A stretch of DNA of 64,000 nt from assembly GCA_003024785.1 (NCBI GenBank), contig PUQB01000036.1, positions 204,388-268,387 on the forward strand, read 5' to 3'. The translations under genes and the position numbers were made by a program. The notes below the pieces were generated by a model. That model was not told the origin of the DNA. It made no database searches and was given only the letters and a program-made list of their open reading frames with translations. This document shows, in pieces, positions 13,005 to 24,207 of this stretch (position 1 is its first letter; every line of letters begins with the position of its first letter). The stretch comes from Selaginella tamariscina. Lineage: Eukaryota > Streptophyta > Lycopodiopsida > Selaginellales > Selaginellaceae.

Positions 13005-13420
13005 CAGCCTGATATAGAAGGCGCAACATTAAGCTCTTTCTCTTGAGAACTGCTTGAGCACCATTTCACTTGGTATGATCCTCGATGATATACAAAAGGA
13101 TGGAAGCTGCCCTGGTTTTCAGAAACACGCGAAATCTTTCTCATACTCATCCGTGCAGTTGAAAATCTCACCATGTGCATTTCTCCCACGTGTTGTAGCA
13201 GCTGTGCTTGCATAGACAATGGCCTCCTCCACCACTTCCGGAACACCTTATGTCTTGCATACTATCCTGCAAATGAGACACTGTTAGATTCATGTGGACG
13301 TGTGTGTGCGTGCGCGTGTATATACATACTTGCTACTGAACATAGAACCAGAACATGCCAAAATGGTACCATCTTTCCTTGTTGTTGTTGTACAGGTTTT
13401 TCAATGAAGAACAGACTTAC
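13005..13420 (-). pseudogene. Family X copy c (3' part only)
   Basis: The minus strand keeps two family X blocks: YNNNKERWYHFGMFWF (about 13410-13345) and, after an intron with a TG-rich tract, the KVFRK..EEAIVYA exon followed by CTDEYEK in a shifted frame (13265-13030). The upstream blocks seen in copies b and e are missing and are replaced by the PDI-like fragment. The copy is 5'-truncated, lies in a duplicated segment that also occurs at 7.0 and 16.2 kb, and is probably not functional. Confidence 0.5.
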
Positions 13421-13509
13421 TTGGAGGCTATACTGTGGTGATTCGTCATGTAGTGCGGTTAAGTATAGATGTAATCCTTAATGGAGTGTATTCTTTTTGA
13501 GTAAAACTG

Positions 13510-13760
13510 TTAAGAGCGAGGTGCATCTGCATCTAGTTTTGCAACAACAACATCCTTCTCTCCTTTGAATGCCATTGCAACATCTATCAAGGAACATATT
13601 ACACAATGCAAACAAACACATACACATACACACACACACACACACGACTTACAGGAGCCAAAGATTTGCAATGCCAGACCTGAAATACAGAGGTACACGT
13701 GTGTCTGTGTGTCTGCGTGCGTGCGTGTGATAAAAGATGACTTACCAAGGCCCACCTAAA
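13510..13760 (-). pseudogene. Protein disulfide isomerase thioredoxin-domain fragment
   Basis: Two minus-strand blocks recall the plant PDI-like a domain: WHCKSLAP (about 13685-13660), resembling the WCGHCKSLAP active site with the first Cys-Gly damaged, and after an intron VAMAFKGEKDVVVAKLDADA (about 13580-13520), a close match to the strand after the active site. A stop follows three residues later. A third piece, YPTLKWFPKGKS, resembling the cis-proline strand, lies at about 13980-13940 but upstream on this strand, so the order is scrambled or two domains are mixed. The family assignment rests on short matches. It looks like a broken, captured fragment rather than a working isomerase. Confidence 0.5.
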
Positions 13761-14239
13761 CATGTGACAATATAGATACAGCACAGTTTACTTGTGTATA
13801 TATGTATTAACAAATATACAGCATATTAACACACACACCACACACACACACACGACAACCAAAAAGAGGGAGTTAGTGCATGCAGAACAGGCCTATGAAT
13901 TCGATCATCCTCCAACTCCCAATAATTAACAATTGAGTACCTACTCTTTCCCTTCGGAAACCACTTCAGTGTAGGATATATACATAGATAATGCAGGTCA
14001 CATGGGAACAAGTTGATGAATTTTAAGTGGGGTGTATGAGATGGATACGAGAGAAAATGCTGTGATTACGTGGTTATCCAGGAGATAGTAGAGACACATT
14101 TCTACGTCATGTTACAAAAGAGACTGTGTTGTGTTCGGATGTTCAACAGCTCATTCGTGGATGATGAGCTTGGATTATCATTAGTAACTAATTACCCATT
14201 TAAGACCTACTTTGGCCACGAAAGAACTATATAAATGTG

Positions 14240-14412
14240 TGTGTGTGTTTGCGGGTCTGTACGTTTCAATGTCTGTGTTAAACAACTAATATAGATGTAT
14301 GTTGTTGTGCGCGTGCATGTGTGTGTGTGTGTGTGTGTGTGTTTACGGGTCTGTCGTTTCAATGTCTGTGTTAAACAACTAATATAGATATATGTTGTTG
14401 TGCGCGTGCATG
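14240..14412. repeat. About 105-bp tandem duplication with (TG)n spacer
   Basis: The sequence GTTTCAATGTCTGTGTTAAA followed by CAACTAATATAGAT and TGTTGTTGTGCGCGTGCATG occurs twice in tandem, separated by a (TG)n run. The unit ends next to a (CT)n(CA)n tract at 14461-14505. Confidence 0.85.
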
Positions 14413-14460
14413 TCTGTGCACGTCTAATACATGCATATGTACATTCCGTGTATATATGTG

Positions 14461-14506
<46 letters not shown>

Positions 14507-14529
14507 GAGTAACACATACAAAGCATGCA

Positions 14530-14848
14530 TGTTACATACCTGGATAAGTGATGAAACCTTCGACATCAAAGTGCAAAAGCTTCTTATCTTGGTCAAAGGA
14601 TTCACAACAATATACTCCTTTCCGGATCAAAAGCTTGAGATCAAAAGTTACCAGGAAATGCTCGTGTACAAGTACAGTAAGGAACCAGTCGAGTCTTTAT
14701 AACTCCTCAGGAAGCCTTTGTCTTGAACAACGTTGCTCCAATGCTTGCATACAGATCTGCAACGGAGCACATACCGCCTGGTCAGAATATCCTCCTGGAC
14801 TTCTCTGGGCCACGCTCTCTTTGCCCAGAATGCAAGCACCTGCCTCAA
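14530..14848 (-). CDS. F-box protein fragment
   Basis: The minus strand encodes WPREVQEDILTRRYVLRCRS followed by VCKHWSNVVQDKGFLRSY, an F-box: the substrate-receptor module that binds SKP1 in SCF ubiquitin ligases. The usual LP-EI--DIL-RLPV core is shifted and one or two residues shorter than normal. After a frame change near 14680 the reading continues as FDLKLLIRKGVYCCESFDQD then HFDVEGFITYPG before a donor at about 14540, consistent with the start of an F-box-associated domain. Without further exons the gene cannot be completed. The damaged core and frame change suggest a decaying gene or base errors. Confidence 0.5.
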
Positions 14849-15359
14849 AACTCACGATCATCGCGTGTGGGTGCGTGTTCTACAGAAGACATGTATGATA
14901 CACATCTATCTTGTAAATATAATTATATGTATATATTGCATTTTAAACGTTTAGTCCTTTGATTTCTGAACTAGAAATGAGAGATCTTTTCCGATATCTA
15001 TGCGTAATATAACTGGGAAATAGATAGCTTGTCATGAGTTTCAACACTGATATATGCTCAGTAGTTTAACTTCCTATCAGTGACTATATAGATGGCATAT
15101 AATCAAAATATATATTCCTATAGCTTGTTATACCATGCATATTTTGTTATACCATGTATTACACGAGGATGAATCATAGTTTCTAGATTTTGTAATCACC
15201 CCTCTCTCTCTCTTATGGGTCAGAGCGTATAAACACATACACACATGATATAATTGTTATATATTATTATGATTGTGTAAATAAATGAGGGAAAAATTTA
15301 CCCGGTATGTGTAAGCCGCGAAGAGAAATATTTATGCTAAAAATCCACCATTTGACATG

Positions 15360-16255
15360 AAGCTCGAGCAACCAGTATACACCCATGGCGAGATGCTGCT
15401 AACTGGAGCACCATGCTGCGTCCAGAAACGCTCCATAGCGGAACAGGAAGACCCACTTACAGTAAGTAGAAAATCTGATGTGCAAATTCGACATCAACAC
15501 ACACACACACACATGTATATATGCACGTACCTCAAGCTTCGAAGTGTATATCCCAATAAGCTTGTGATGTCTACGTTTATCCGGGAGGTGTGAAGAAGGT
15601 CTCCACACACATACATAAACAAAACTAACTTATATGGTGATACGTCCATACGTCTGTAAACTATGTCTGTACGTATGTGTGTATGTACATATACACACAT
15701 GTAAGCGTATTGATCTACGTGTATATGTGTAACAAATCTAGCTTGCAGGAGGTAGAAAATCCAATGCACACACACATGCACCTTACTTAACTCAGTGGAT
15801 CCCTTGTTAGGGGATATAAATCCCAATAAGCAGCTCGTGACATTTACTTTTAGCCTCCACACATACACAAACACATGTCATTAATACTAATTACATGACT
15901 GATTATAAATGTATATGGTACGCATATAAATACGTCTGTACGTTTACATGTATGTGCATACGTACATATACACACATGTAAGCGTACATGATCTAGGTGT
16001 GTGTGAGAATGAGTACGTGTACACATACTGCAAGTTTATATGTATGAACAGGGAGGAAAATAAAATCTTAAAACAAAGATACTATTAGATTATACGAAAA
16101 TAAAACCGACAAAGAAACTGCAACCAAATACATGAAAAGCATATATACAAATCCTCAAGTAAAATGCATACCATCTAAAAATTCCGGTCACAGCCTGATG
16201 ATAGAAGGTGCCACATCAAGCTCTTGCTCAAGGCTCCGCTTGAATCGCTTGCACA
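15360..16255. repeat. Duplicate of the 6.25-7.11 kb segment
   Basis: The order of landmarks repeats that at 6.25-7.11 kb: an exon-like piece reading HLPDKRRHHKLIGIYTSKLE (minus), CTAGCTTRCAGGAGGTAGAA, the run of CCTCCACACATACACAAACA, ATAAAATCTTAAAACAAAGA, and finally GAAGGYRCC followed by TYAAGCTCTT, the 3' end of family X. Only the last 60 bases are family X, so here the gene is almost wholly lost. Confidence 0.65.
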
Positions 16256-16259
16256 TTGC

Positions 16260-16960
16260 TTATCCCACTGGATGAAATCCCATTTTGGGACGCTCTGTTC
16301 TCAAACACCTCAAGGAAACCATGTACTCTGGTGGAGAATTGCCTATAACAACAAAGCTTCTATTAGTTAATATAAAAAGAACATAACTTTGATACCCACA
16401 CACACCAACACCACACACCAATCCAGGGAAAATGGCCAATAAGCTTTTTTTGGATCGGAATGCCTCCTGAATATAGCCCGATAAGGCTCCTTGTGTTTCA
16501 TTTTGAAATACAATGCGAAAGTCGTCGGCACGGAACTCAAAGCGCACTCACCTCCACCACAACTCCTGACTGTCTAAATCACTCATAAGCAATGGCATGC
16601 CGCGTTGTAGTGAAAGTCAACACCAAGCGGGAGCCTAGACAGAATACGGTTCAAAAAGTCATGTCTGACTACTTGCAGCATAGCCTGAACTTGCCCAACC
16701 ACGAACCAGGACCCTACGGACAATAGAGTATTATCGGATGGCTGACCCAGAGGAGAAACAAGAAACTGCCTCTTCAGGTGTTCTTTTCTGTTACGTCTTT
16801 CTTAACACTGACTAAACTGCCGTAGCAAACTCAGAACAATCGTCCTTGTACTGCTCCATCGTAATGCCCGTAAATTGCATTTCCTGTTCTGCAACTTCTT
16901 TCTTCATCTTCTTCTTGCTGACTTCATTCTCCTCCTTGCGGCTTCTGTTCATGGATCACA
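16260..16960 (-). CDS. Unidentified exon-like segments
   Basis: Minus-strand blocks look coding: a Lys/Glu-rich start MNRSRKEENEVSKKKMKKEV ending in MEQYKDDCSEFATAV (about 16950-16810); then LVSPLGQPSDNTLLSVGSWF and VRHDFLNRILSRLPLGVDFH (about 16775-16600); then FKMKHKEPYRAIFRRHSDPK (about 16505-16445). They are in different frames with stops between, so they are separate exons or a broken gene. I do not recognise the family. Base composition is clearly less AT-rich than the flanking DNA. Confidence 0.35.
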
Positions 16961-17499
16961 AGAATTCCCGAGCATGTAAAATATCGATGCACACCACAAC
17001 TGTATAACAACATATACACATGCATTCATATGTGTGTACATTGTTAATGGCGGGACAATGATGTATATAATAACTGTGCATTCTTGTTATTACCTTTAAA
17101 ACTGAAGGCTATTATATATGACGCGTGCAAGAGGGCCACTGTAATACCGTTCTCTCTCTCTTTCTATATATATATATATATATTCCAAAATATCTTGCTA
17201 GGTAATATCATTTCTGATAATAATCTGCTCCTCTCTCCCTCTCCCTCTCCCCCCCTCTCTCTCTCCTCTCTCCAAAATCTATAATCGAAAATGTATGCAT
17301 AGCTATTATACAAGATTGCCGTCTGTGTCATTTATATATGTACCAGCTATCAATGTTTAAAAGTACGCATAGACTTATCTATGGTATCATCTAATCTTAT
17401 GTGCATTTGCATACCTTCATTGCTGCCACGCTGCACGTCAGAATAGAAAGCCACTTCAGCACATAAGATCCACCTCAGAAACCCCTGCAAGACAACATG

Positions 17500-17925
17500 A
17501 GCGAACGCGCGCACACGTCCGCGACACACACACATGAGCGCACACAAACGCGCGTCCACACAGCAGCGGGAGAGAGAGAGAGAGAGAGGAGAAAACCCAA
17601 AATCAAGCAGAAACAATGAGAAAAATGCAAAGCGCAGATGCATATCTGTCCGCCATACCGTACACACACGTCCGCAACACAAACGCGCATGCGACACACA
17701 CGCGCGGGCGACACACAAACGCGCGTCCACGCACGCAGCGGGAGAGAGAGAGAGAGGAGAAAACACAAAAATCAAGCAGAAACAATGAGAAAATGCAAAG
17801 CGCAGATCCGCAACACGCGCGCGCTCGACACACACATGCAACGGGAGAGAGAGAGAGAGGAGAAAACACAAAATCAAGCAGAAACAATGAGAAAAATGCA
17901 AAGCGCAGATGCATACCTGTCCGCC
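17500..17925. repeat. Tandem minisatellite of about 100-165 bp units
   Basis: Three imperfect units, at about 17565-17700, 17735-17815 and 17835-17935, share a (GA)n block, GGAGAAAACMCAAAATCAAG, CAGAAACAATGAGAAAA and TGCAAAGCGCAGAT. The spacers are rich in CGCG and CACA. Several long frames in both directions arise from this repeat; their Arg/Cys/Ser/Leu composition follows from it and I do not call them genes. Confidence 0.85.
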
Positions 17926-18021
17926 ATACCCTGCAAAGCCCTAGCCAGGGTATCGGATTCATGAAACAAAATGTGACACGAATATTCTCACTACTCAACG
18001 TTATTATGCATCGGCAGATTC

Positions 18022-18125
18022 TCATGCCACATTCCAGGAATATGCATGCCACATTCCAAGAATATGCCATGCCACGATCCAAGAATATGCCATGCCATGT
18101 TCCAAGAATCCCACGAATATTCTAA
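18022..18125. repeat. 24-bp minisatellite (CCAAGAATATGCCATGCCA type)
   Basis: About four imperfect tandem units of ATGCCAYRTTCCARGAATAT lie head to tail, ending in CCACGAATATTC. Each unit contains a near-palindromic GAATAT/ATATTC core. Confidence 0.85.
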
Positions 18126-18129
18126 GCAA

Positions 18130-18790
18130 TGAACTTACAGATGCTCGTACTTGGTCAGAAAACACCGTCGATTTGATTGTTCATTCCAAGATAGACGCTC
18201 CTTTGAGGACAGCAATAGCATCCTTGTGCGTTGCATCTCCATGCTGGTTGTTCCCGCATTATTTGCAAAATGCTGCACACAAGATCGTCAAAATTCGCCA
18301 CGTGCCCGTCAATTGTTCTAAAAATCTGATTCATACCTCTTATTTGATTTTGCCACATTTGCCACTGCGAGCCGGACGAGACTTCAGAAATTCACCTTGC
18401 CAGTAATTCCTCATATTTAGATTTAAGATCCCAGAAGCCTAACTGATGCCTTCCAACTTATCTTATTAATTAATATATTATTACTAAGTGACGTTTCAAC
18501 GGTCCTCTTTGTACAACGGGATGATACAGCGTTCAGGCACACCATGTATCAGAAGGTTCTCAGTTATATTTCAAATTGTGTGTGTGTGTGTGTGTGTTCT
18601 TGCAATTAATAATGACAAAAGCAAAGAAAATGTTTGTGTAGAAAAACAAAGAAATATTTCTTGCTTGCATGGATGTAAAAACCCACTTGAATGACCCCTC
18701 CCAAGTACATAGGCACCAATGCTCTGTGGTTCGTCATCAGATCCACTGCAAACTGGTAATGACAAGGACTGACTACATTGTATATCTTCT
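18130..18790 (-). CDS. Unidentified exon-like segments
   Basis: Three minus-strand pieces read as protein: LPVCSGSDDEPQSIGAYVLG (about 18765-18700), NLLIHGVPERCIIPLYKEDR ending in a stop (about 18562-18495) and ANFDDLVCSILQ followed by a shifted tail (about 18295-18190). They are separated by a TG microsatellite and AT-rich DNA. I do not recognise the family. They may be the 5' exons of the gene whose pieces lie at 16.3-16.95 kb. Confidence 0.3.
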
Positions 18791-20050
18791 TGGGACTAAG
18801 TCAAGGAAAGTGGAGGTTCATCATTGAGAGTTTATTCTTCTTATTATTTCATTTATTTGTGTTAAAATAAAATAATATTATATATAACCTAAAAATATTG
18901 TAATTATATAAATGAATATATATATAAATTATAAAAATAAATTAAATTATTTAAAAAATACTAGTAAATGCTTTAATAACTATATTATATTACAATATAA
19001 TCGAAGTTAAATACTATGAATTATTAATTAACTATAAATTTCTATGTATTGTTTAAAACATATATTCCAAGTTTTAAATTGAAGTTTGAGGGTAAACATA
19101 TAATTTTAAAAACTTATAAATATATAAAAAAGATTCGATTGAAAGAGTTGAAGCAAGAGATTTTTAATCATAGGCTTATGAATTTTTGAGGTATATAATC
19201 TATAGTCAATTATATTTTATACACATTAATAATGACCTTAGTACAGATTTATAACATAAACACAAAAAATTAAATATTTAAGTATCTTTAGAGAACTACA
19301 CCAAGATTGTTATCCATGGTGTATCTTTTACTTAATTTTTAATTAATTTTTAATGTGTATCATTCTATAATCCATTGCACAAATAAAATTATTAATAAAG
19401 CATTTAGAGTGTTATACACTTTAATCTTTTTTTTAATATTTTTGTACAAGAATTGTCACTTTTATATTAATTTTGGATAATATAATTAAAATAAGTACCA
19501 TACATGCCATTTTGTGTATAATTATTGTAAATGAAAATTAAAAATTTAAGAATAAATTAAATATAATTTCAATTCACCTTAATCATAGTGACTTTAGTAG
19601 TGTTAATCACACAATAACAATTACAACAATATATTTCCATTCTATTTAAAAAATTTAATTTTTCAAGTCTATTGAAAATAAATAAGATATTATTGTCATT
19701 TTGTAATATCTTATAAAATAAATTATTTATTAATAAAATAAGTTGTCGTTATTAATCAAATGCAATCATTAATAAGTTAATTAATATTATTATTAATCAA
19801 AAGCAATCAAATTAATAAATTTTTAAGTAAAGATTATTACTAAATCAAATATTTCTTTAAATAATAAAGATTGTTTTCATAAATATTAATTTTTTTATTA
19901 AATGAAACACTGACGAAACAACTTTAACATTTCTAATTAAATGAAACACCAATAAAACAAATTTAACACATATTTTAAATAAGCATTAAGCCATCCAATT
20001 GTTTTTTTACTTTTTAATGATATATATCATATAATGTTTGGCTACCCTAA
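18790..20050. other. AT-rich intergenic DNA
   Basis: No gene is visible. The stretch is mostly A and T with short direct repeats such as the TTAATCAAAWGCAATCA pair near 19755-19815 and the AAATGAAACACYRAYRAAAC pair near 19900-19945. Confidence 0.6.
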
Positions 20051-21560
20051 TTACATGATTGACAGTTGACAACTTGGATTTATTTAAATTTTCTTTTTAA
20101 TAACACCAAGTTACCAACAAATTAAAATAACTTAGTAAAATGTTATTATTATTAGATATGTTAAATTTTTGTTTATGAAACAATGTTTAAACCTTAAAAT
20201 CTAATATATTCTATCAATAACTAAATAGAATATTATTAAGATATATTAATCTTTTTATAATTATATTTCTTAAATAAAATTCAATTAAATAATACTTTTA
20301 TTTTAAATATAGAAATTATTAAAATATATATTTCTTATAACTAATGCTTATGAAAATTTAAGACTCAAATAAAATTCAGTTAAAAGAATATTACATATTT
20401 ATAATTTCCATCCAATTGAGGCATACCTTAATGTTAATATTATTGAAAAAAATAAATACAATACATATCTAATATCATAATAATGTAAACAAGAGGAACC
20501 CATAATGCAATCTAGTACCATAATCTTTAGAATGCAATTAAATCCATAAGAAAGTGTTTAGTCTTCAGAAACAGTCAATCAAATAGGATTAGTCTCCACA
20601 CGTCGGAATTGTTTCTCAATCACATCTGTGAAATTGACATTCTCACCTGGATGCAGCTTTTCTTCCAAGTTTTGTAAGCAGTTAAACTCCTTGGTCGCAA
20701 AAACAATGGCCTCCTCCACCTTCTTTTTGAATAGCTTTGTCTTGTATATTGTCCTGCTCGTTAATGCGGAACCAGAACATACCCATACGGTACCATCTTT
20801 CCTTGTTATTATTGTAAAAGCTCTTTATCTTCTCCTTGTCCACTAACTTACATCTAAACTCTCTGTTTGCCACATCATCTGGAACTTTTCAGGTAGCTCT
20901 CTATATCCAACGTAATAAAAGTGACCATTTTTAAGGAATCCTTTCCTTCCCGCCACTCGGCTGTAGCCATCTTTTAGGAAGAATTCTAATAGCCGAGGAT
21001 GTTTTCGCTCCCTCTTCTCTCTATGCCCGCTACGCTGGACTGCCTTGTCCTTGTGGCGTACTGTGTCCAGAAAAGAGGCCTCGCACTGTTCATCGACTTC
21101 ACTACAAACTCCATGTTTTGTTTTGCACAAAGTAAAGAAATTAACAAGCTCACTAAGCCCTTCTCCTTCCATAGGGAGGTTACCCTAAATTCCGAGGTTA
21201 TTTAAACATTTATATTTAAAAAAGGTTTAACTGATAAAAAACTAATTATTTTGTATACAGATGATAATTATTTTTTTAAGTGATTTAATATTGAATTTAA
21301 ATTCTCACTTAAATTTATATTTTAATTATTTTGTATACTTGATATATTATCAATATATCTGCACATGCAGAGGCATGGACTTTACAAAGTGACGCTATAA
21401 CTCATTATTATTGTAAGCATACATTCTGAATTTTACTACAAACTATAACTTCGTATGCAATGTAAAGGAACGGAGGTGTGAAATTGATAGAATAGCAATT
21501 AATGTGTACGAACCTCGTCTTTATCGGAGAACCGTAAAGGGTTGCATTTAGGGCAAAGGA
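20050..21560. repeat. Right arm of large inverted duplication
   Basis: This is the reverse-complement partner of 2441-4150. It contains the better-preserved family X copy e. Homology ends near 21560, just before a long (TG)n(GA)n tract at 21590-21650. Confidence 0.75.
20565..21172 (-). CDS. Family X copy e (best preserved)
   Basis: The minus strand starts at MEGEGLSELVNFFTLCKTKH, directly after a leader shared with copy a. Blocks follow in order: KRERKHPRLLEFFLKDGYSR, GFLKNGHFYYVGYRELPEKF, DDVANREFRCKLVDKEKIKS, FYNNNKERWYRMG, then, after a frame change near 20720, VEEAIVFATKEFNCLQNLEE and a C-terminus VNFTDVIEKQFRRVETNPI to a stop near 20567. Frame changes also fall near 20880. Unlike copy b it shows no introns, so it may be a processed or compact copy. 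The predicted protein is about 200 residues, basic, without a signal peptide or membrane segment. Function unknown. Confidence 0.5.
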
Positions 21561-21585
21561 AGAGACACATCGAGAACCTTCTTAG

Positions 21586-21589
<4 letters not shown>

Positions 21590-21650
<61 letters not shown>
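21590..21650. repeat. (TG)n(GA)n microsatellite
   Basis: About 17 TG units run straight into about 12 GA units. Confidence 0.95.
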
Positions 21651-24200
21651 TGCTTTGGCATTACTAAAATTAAAACAGATTTGGTTTTGCCACGATTTCT
21701 TAGCAGGACCACTGCTTTGAAGCTGAGGGATGTTTAAACGGACATGCATCCCCTTGTGACACTAGCCTGAGGAAAGTACCTGCGTACAAGCCTTATAAAT
21801 ATTGTGTGTACACGAGCGTGTGCTACAGACAAGTGTGCCAAGAAGGACATAACTAAACCAATATTATGAATAAACACTACATACCTGATAGCTAAAGCGC
21901 ACACCCACACACATTTATACGATGAGCACCTCAAAAAACTATGTAAATATTCAAATATTTCCCACACACAATGTATGAAGAAAACATTAGTCAAACTTAC
22001 TCTATTATAATCATACAATGTCGCCATCCTTATCCAACCTAAGACACAACACACATGCATAAAGCAACATCAGAATAATTACTAGTCATCCCAAATAAAC
22101 CAAATAAGCATTTACAATCGTTTCATACTCATGCCGTTGTTAACAATCTGAGATAAATCAGAACAAAGCATGGTCCATGGCTCATCATACACAATACTAT
22201 ACACATCATATGATAATGTTAAAATAATTTAGATAAACAAACATCTAATAACACTAGCACACATGCCCATGGTTAGTGGGCTTAAACTATTTAATAGATC
22301 ATTTTTAATTATTAATTTATTCTTAATCAAGTTCTTAGGTTATTTTTGGTTACATCCTCAATATTTAATACATATACATATATGTATCCATGTTATTATA
22401 CAATATGATTCTCACACATACATAGTTGTGTAATTATTATAACCTTCGTATCAGCATTATTGTTTTATGTCCTTCACACACACATATCGTAATGTGATAG
22501 CCTCTCTTATTAATCATCTTAACCTTTATATTAACATTGTTGTACAATGTTACCTGCTTCCTCTCTCTCTTTAGAGAGTGTGATACATCTTACATATTCT
22601 CTCTCCTCCTGCGTACACACACAGTTACCTAATCATCTATATGCAGTACTACATCTCCCTCTCTCACACACACACACAACATTATGACCCTTTCATTTTA
22701 TTATGCAATACATCTTACCTATGTCTTCATCTCTTTCTGACACACACAATTGTTTAATTATTCTGACCCTGTATTGACTTTCTTTTTAGTACCTCTCTCT
22801 CACACTCATAATTTTTATATACATATGCTTTTTATTAATATATAGTGTACAGTTGTGTATAAAACTATACATTCAAAATAGACACTTGAGTTTATCCTGA
22901 ACCTTCTAAGTTTACCCATATATATAAAAATATTAATTGTTAAATAAGGTCACATGGTTTTTAAAAATTAAGGTAGCTATTCAGTGGAGCTAAGTGGGTT
23001 TAGCCATTAGATGAGGCCACGTGGGTTTAGAATTTAAGGTGACTGTAGGACGGGGCCATGCAGGCATTGACGACACACAGACACACGTAATAAACTTATT
23101 ATATAAAATATGAAAAAGCAGCCAATATAAGTACATATTATGAAAACAACACTAACGTGCTCACTATTATAATATATAATGTCGCCATCCCAATGTCCAT
23201 TCTCATCTCACTTCCGTGAACATATAAGACGCTATCGCTCATCAACAAACATTCTTGACTGTGCATAACAAACTAGTAACTAATACACATACCCGCACGT
23301 CCTTATGTATGTAAACCTGGTATATTCTATTAGATACCTGAATTAAAAAATATATGTAAATATATATATGCACACGTGTGTGAGTGTGCGTGTGCTTATC
23401 TATATGTATGTTCGTGTTACACATTCATTAGGACCACACGCAGAGAGAGAGAAGAGAGAGCTTTATATAATGGTTAAGGGAACTATGGGCCTGCAGAGAA
23501 TGAGCTTGTATAGCTAGACATTCTTGTAGAGACTTAAAGTTAATGAAACATAGGAACACACACACAGAGAGACGAGTTTGTTAGAAGTATCTTATACCTC
23601 AGCTTTTGAACAGAACCTCTAATTCAACTTATGAACTTTATTAACTAATCTAATCTCAGTAGATGAGTAAGTGCCACAGTACTCCTCTTGTATGTTCATC
23701 TTTGCCCTGGTGCCTTCTGGGTTTTTAAAACATAATGAGGTTATTGTATGTAAATATTATAAAAGGTAAAATGAAAAGGTGATATAACGAATATTCACTG
23801 AATGTACTAGGTATATCTTTAACCAAGAATATACTCCCTAGGATGTATGTCGTGTTGAATAATCAATGACAAATAACATGCGTGTGTGTGATATATACAC
23901 CTCAAATGGAGTGTTCCTTGAAATGTATTTTAAAAGTTCAATACATAAAATAAAATATATTAATAATATTTTAACTATGTAATATATACTAAAGATATTA
24001 CTATTTATATTTAGTGGTTTAAAGTTACACAACTTTAGCAAGTGTGTGTGTGTGTGTGCGTGTGATATGTAATAAAATATAAATTTAATATACACACTAA
24101 TGGCTGTTAGGCGCTAAATCCACTGATTGATTACAGCCGTCGGATGTACCCTTTAAAATTTTATCAATCAGTATTATATTAACTAATTTTGATGTTTAAA
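21650..24200. other. Gene-poor DNA with microsatellites
   Basis: I find no supported gene. The 22.33-22.86 kb part is a degenerate series of blocks of roughly 100-130 bp, each with a CACACA tract followed by a TAATTATTNTRACC-like phrase. A minus-strand frame at 21734-22060 has no recognisable motif and runs through CA tracts. Confidence 0.5.
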
Positions 24201-24207
24201 TTTTCAT

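Noticed and set aside
13826-14011. Separate gene with YPTLKWFPKGKS
   Set aside because: The match to the PDI cis-proline strand is short and the remaining residues do not fit; it is mentioned under the PDI fragment rather than called alone.
17350-18125. Open frames of 97-183 codons on both strands
   Set aside because: They read through the 17.5-17.93 kb minisatellite and its (GA)n blocks; residue composition is that of the repeat.
22330-22860. CRISPR-like spaced repeats
   Set aside because: The blocks are degenerate, of unequal spacing and rich in CA and CT tracts in a eukaryotic context; there is no conserved repeat with unique spacers.
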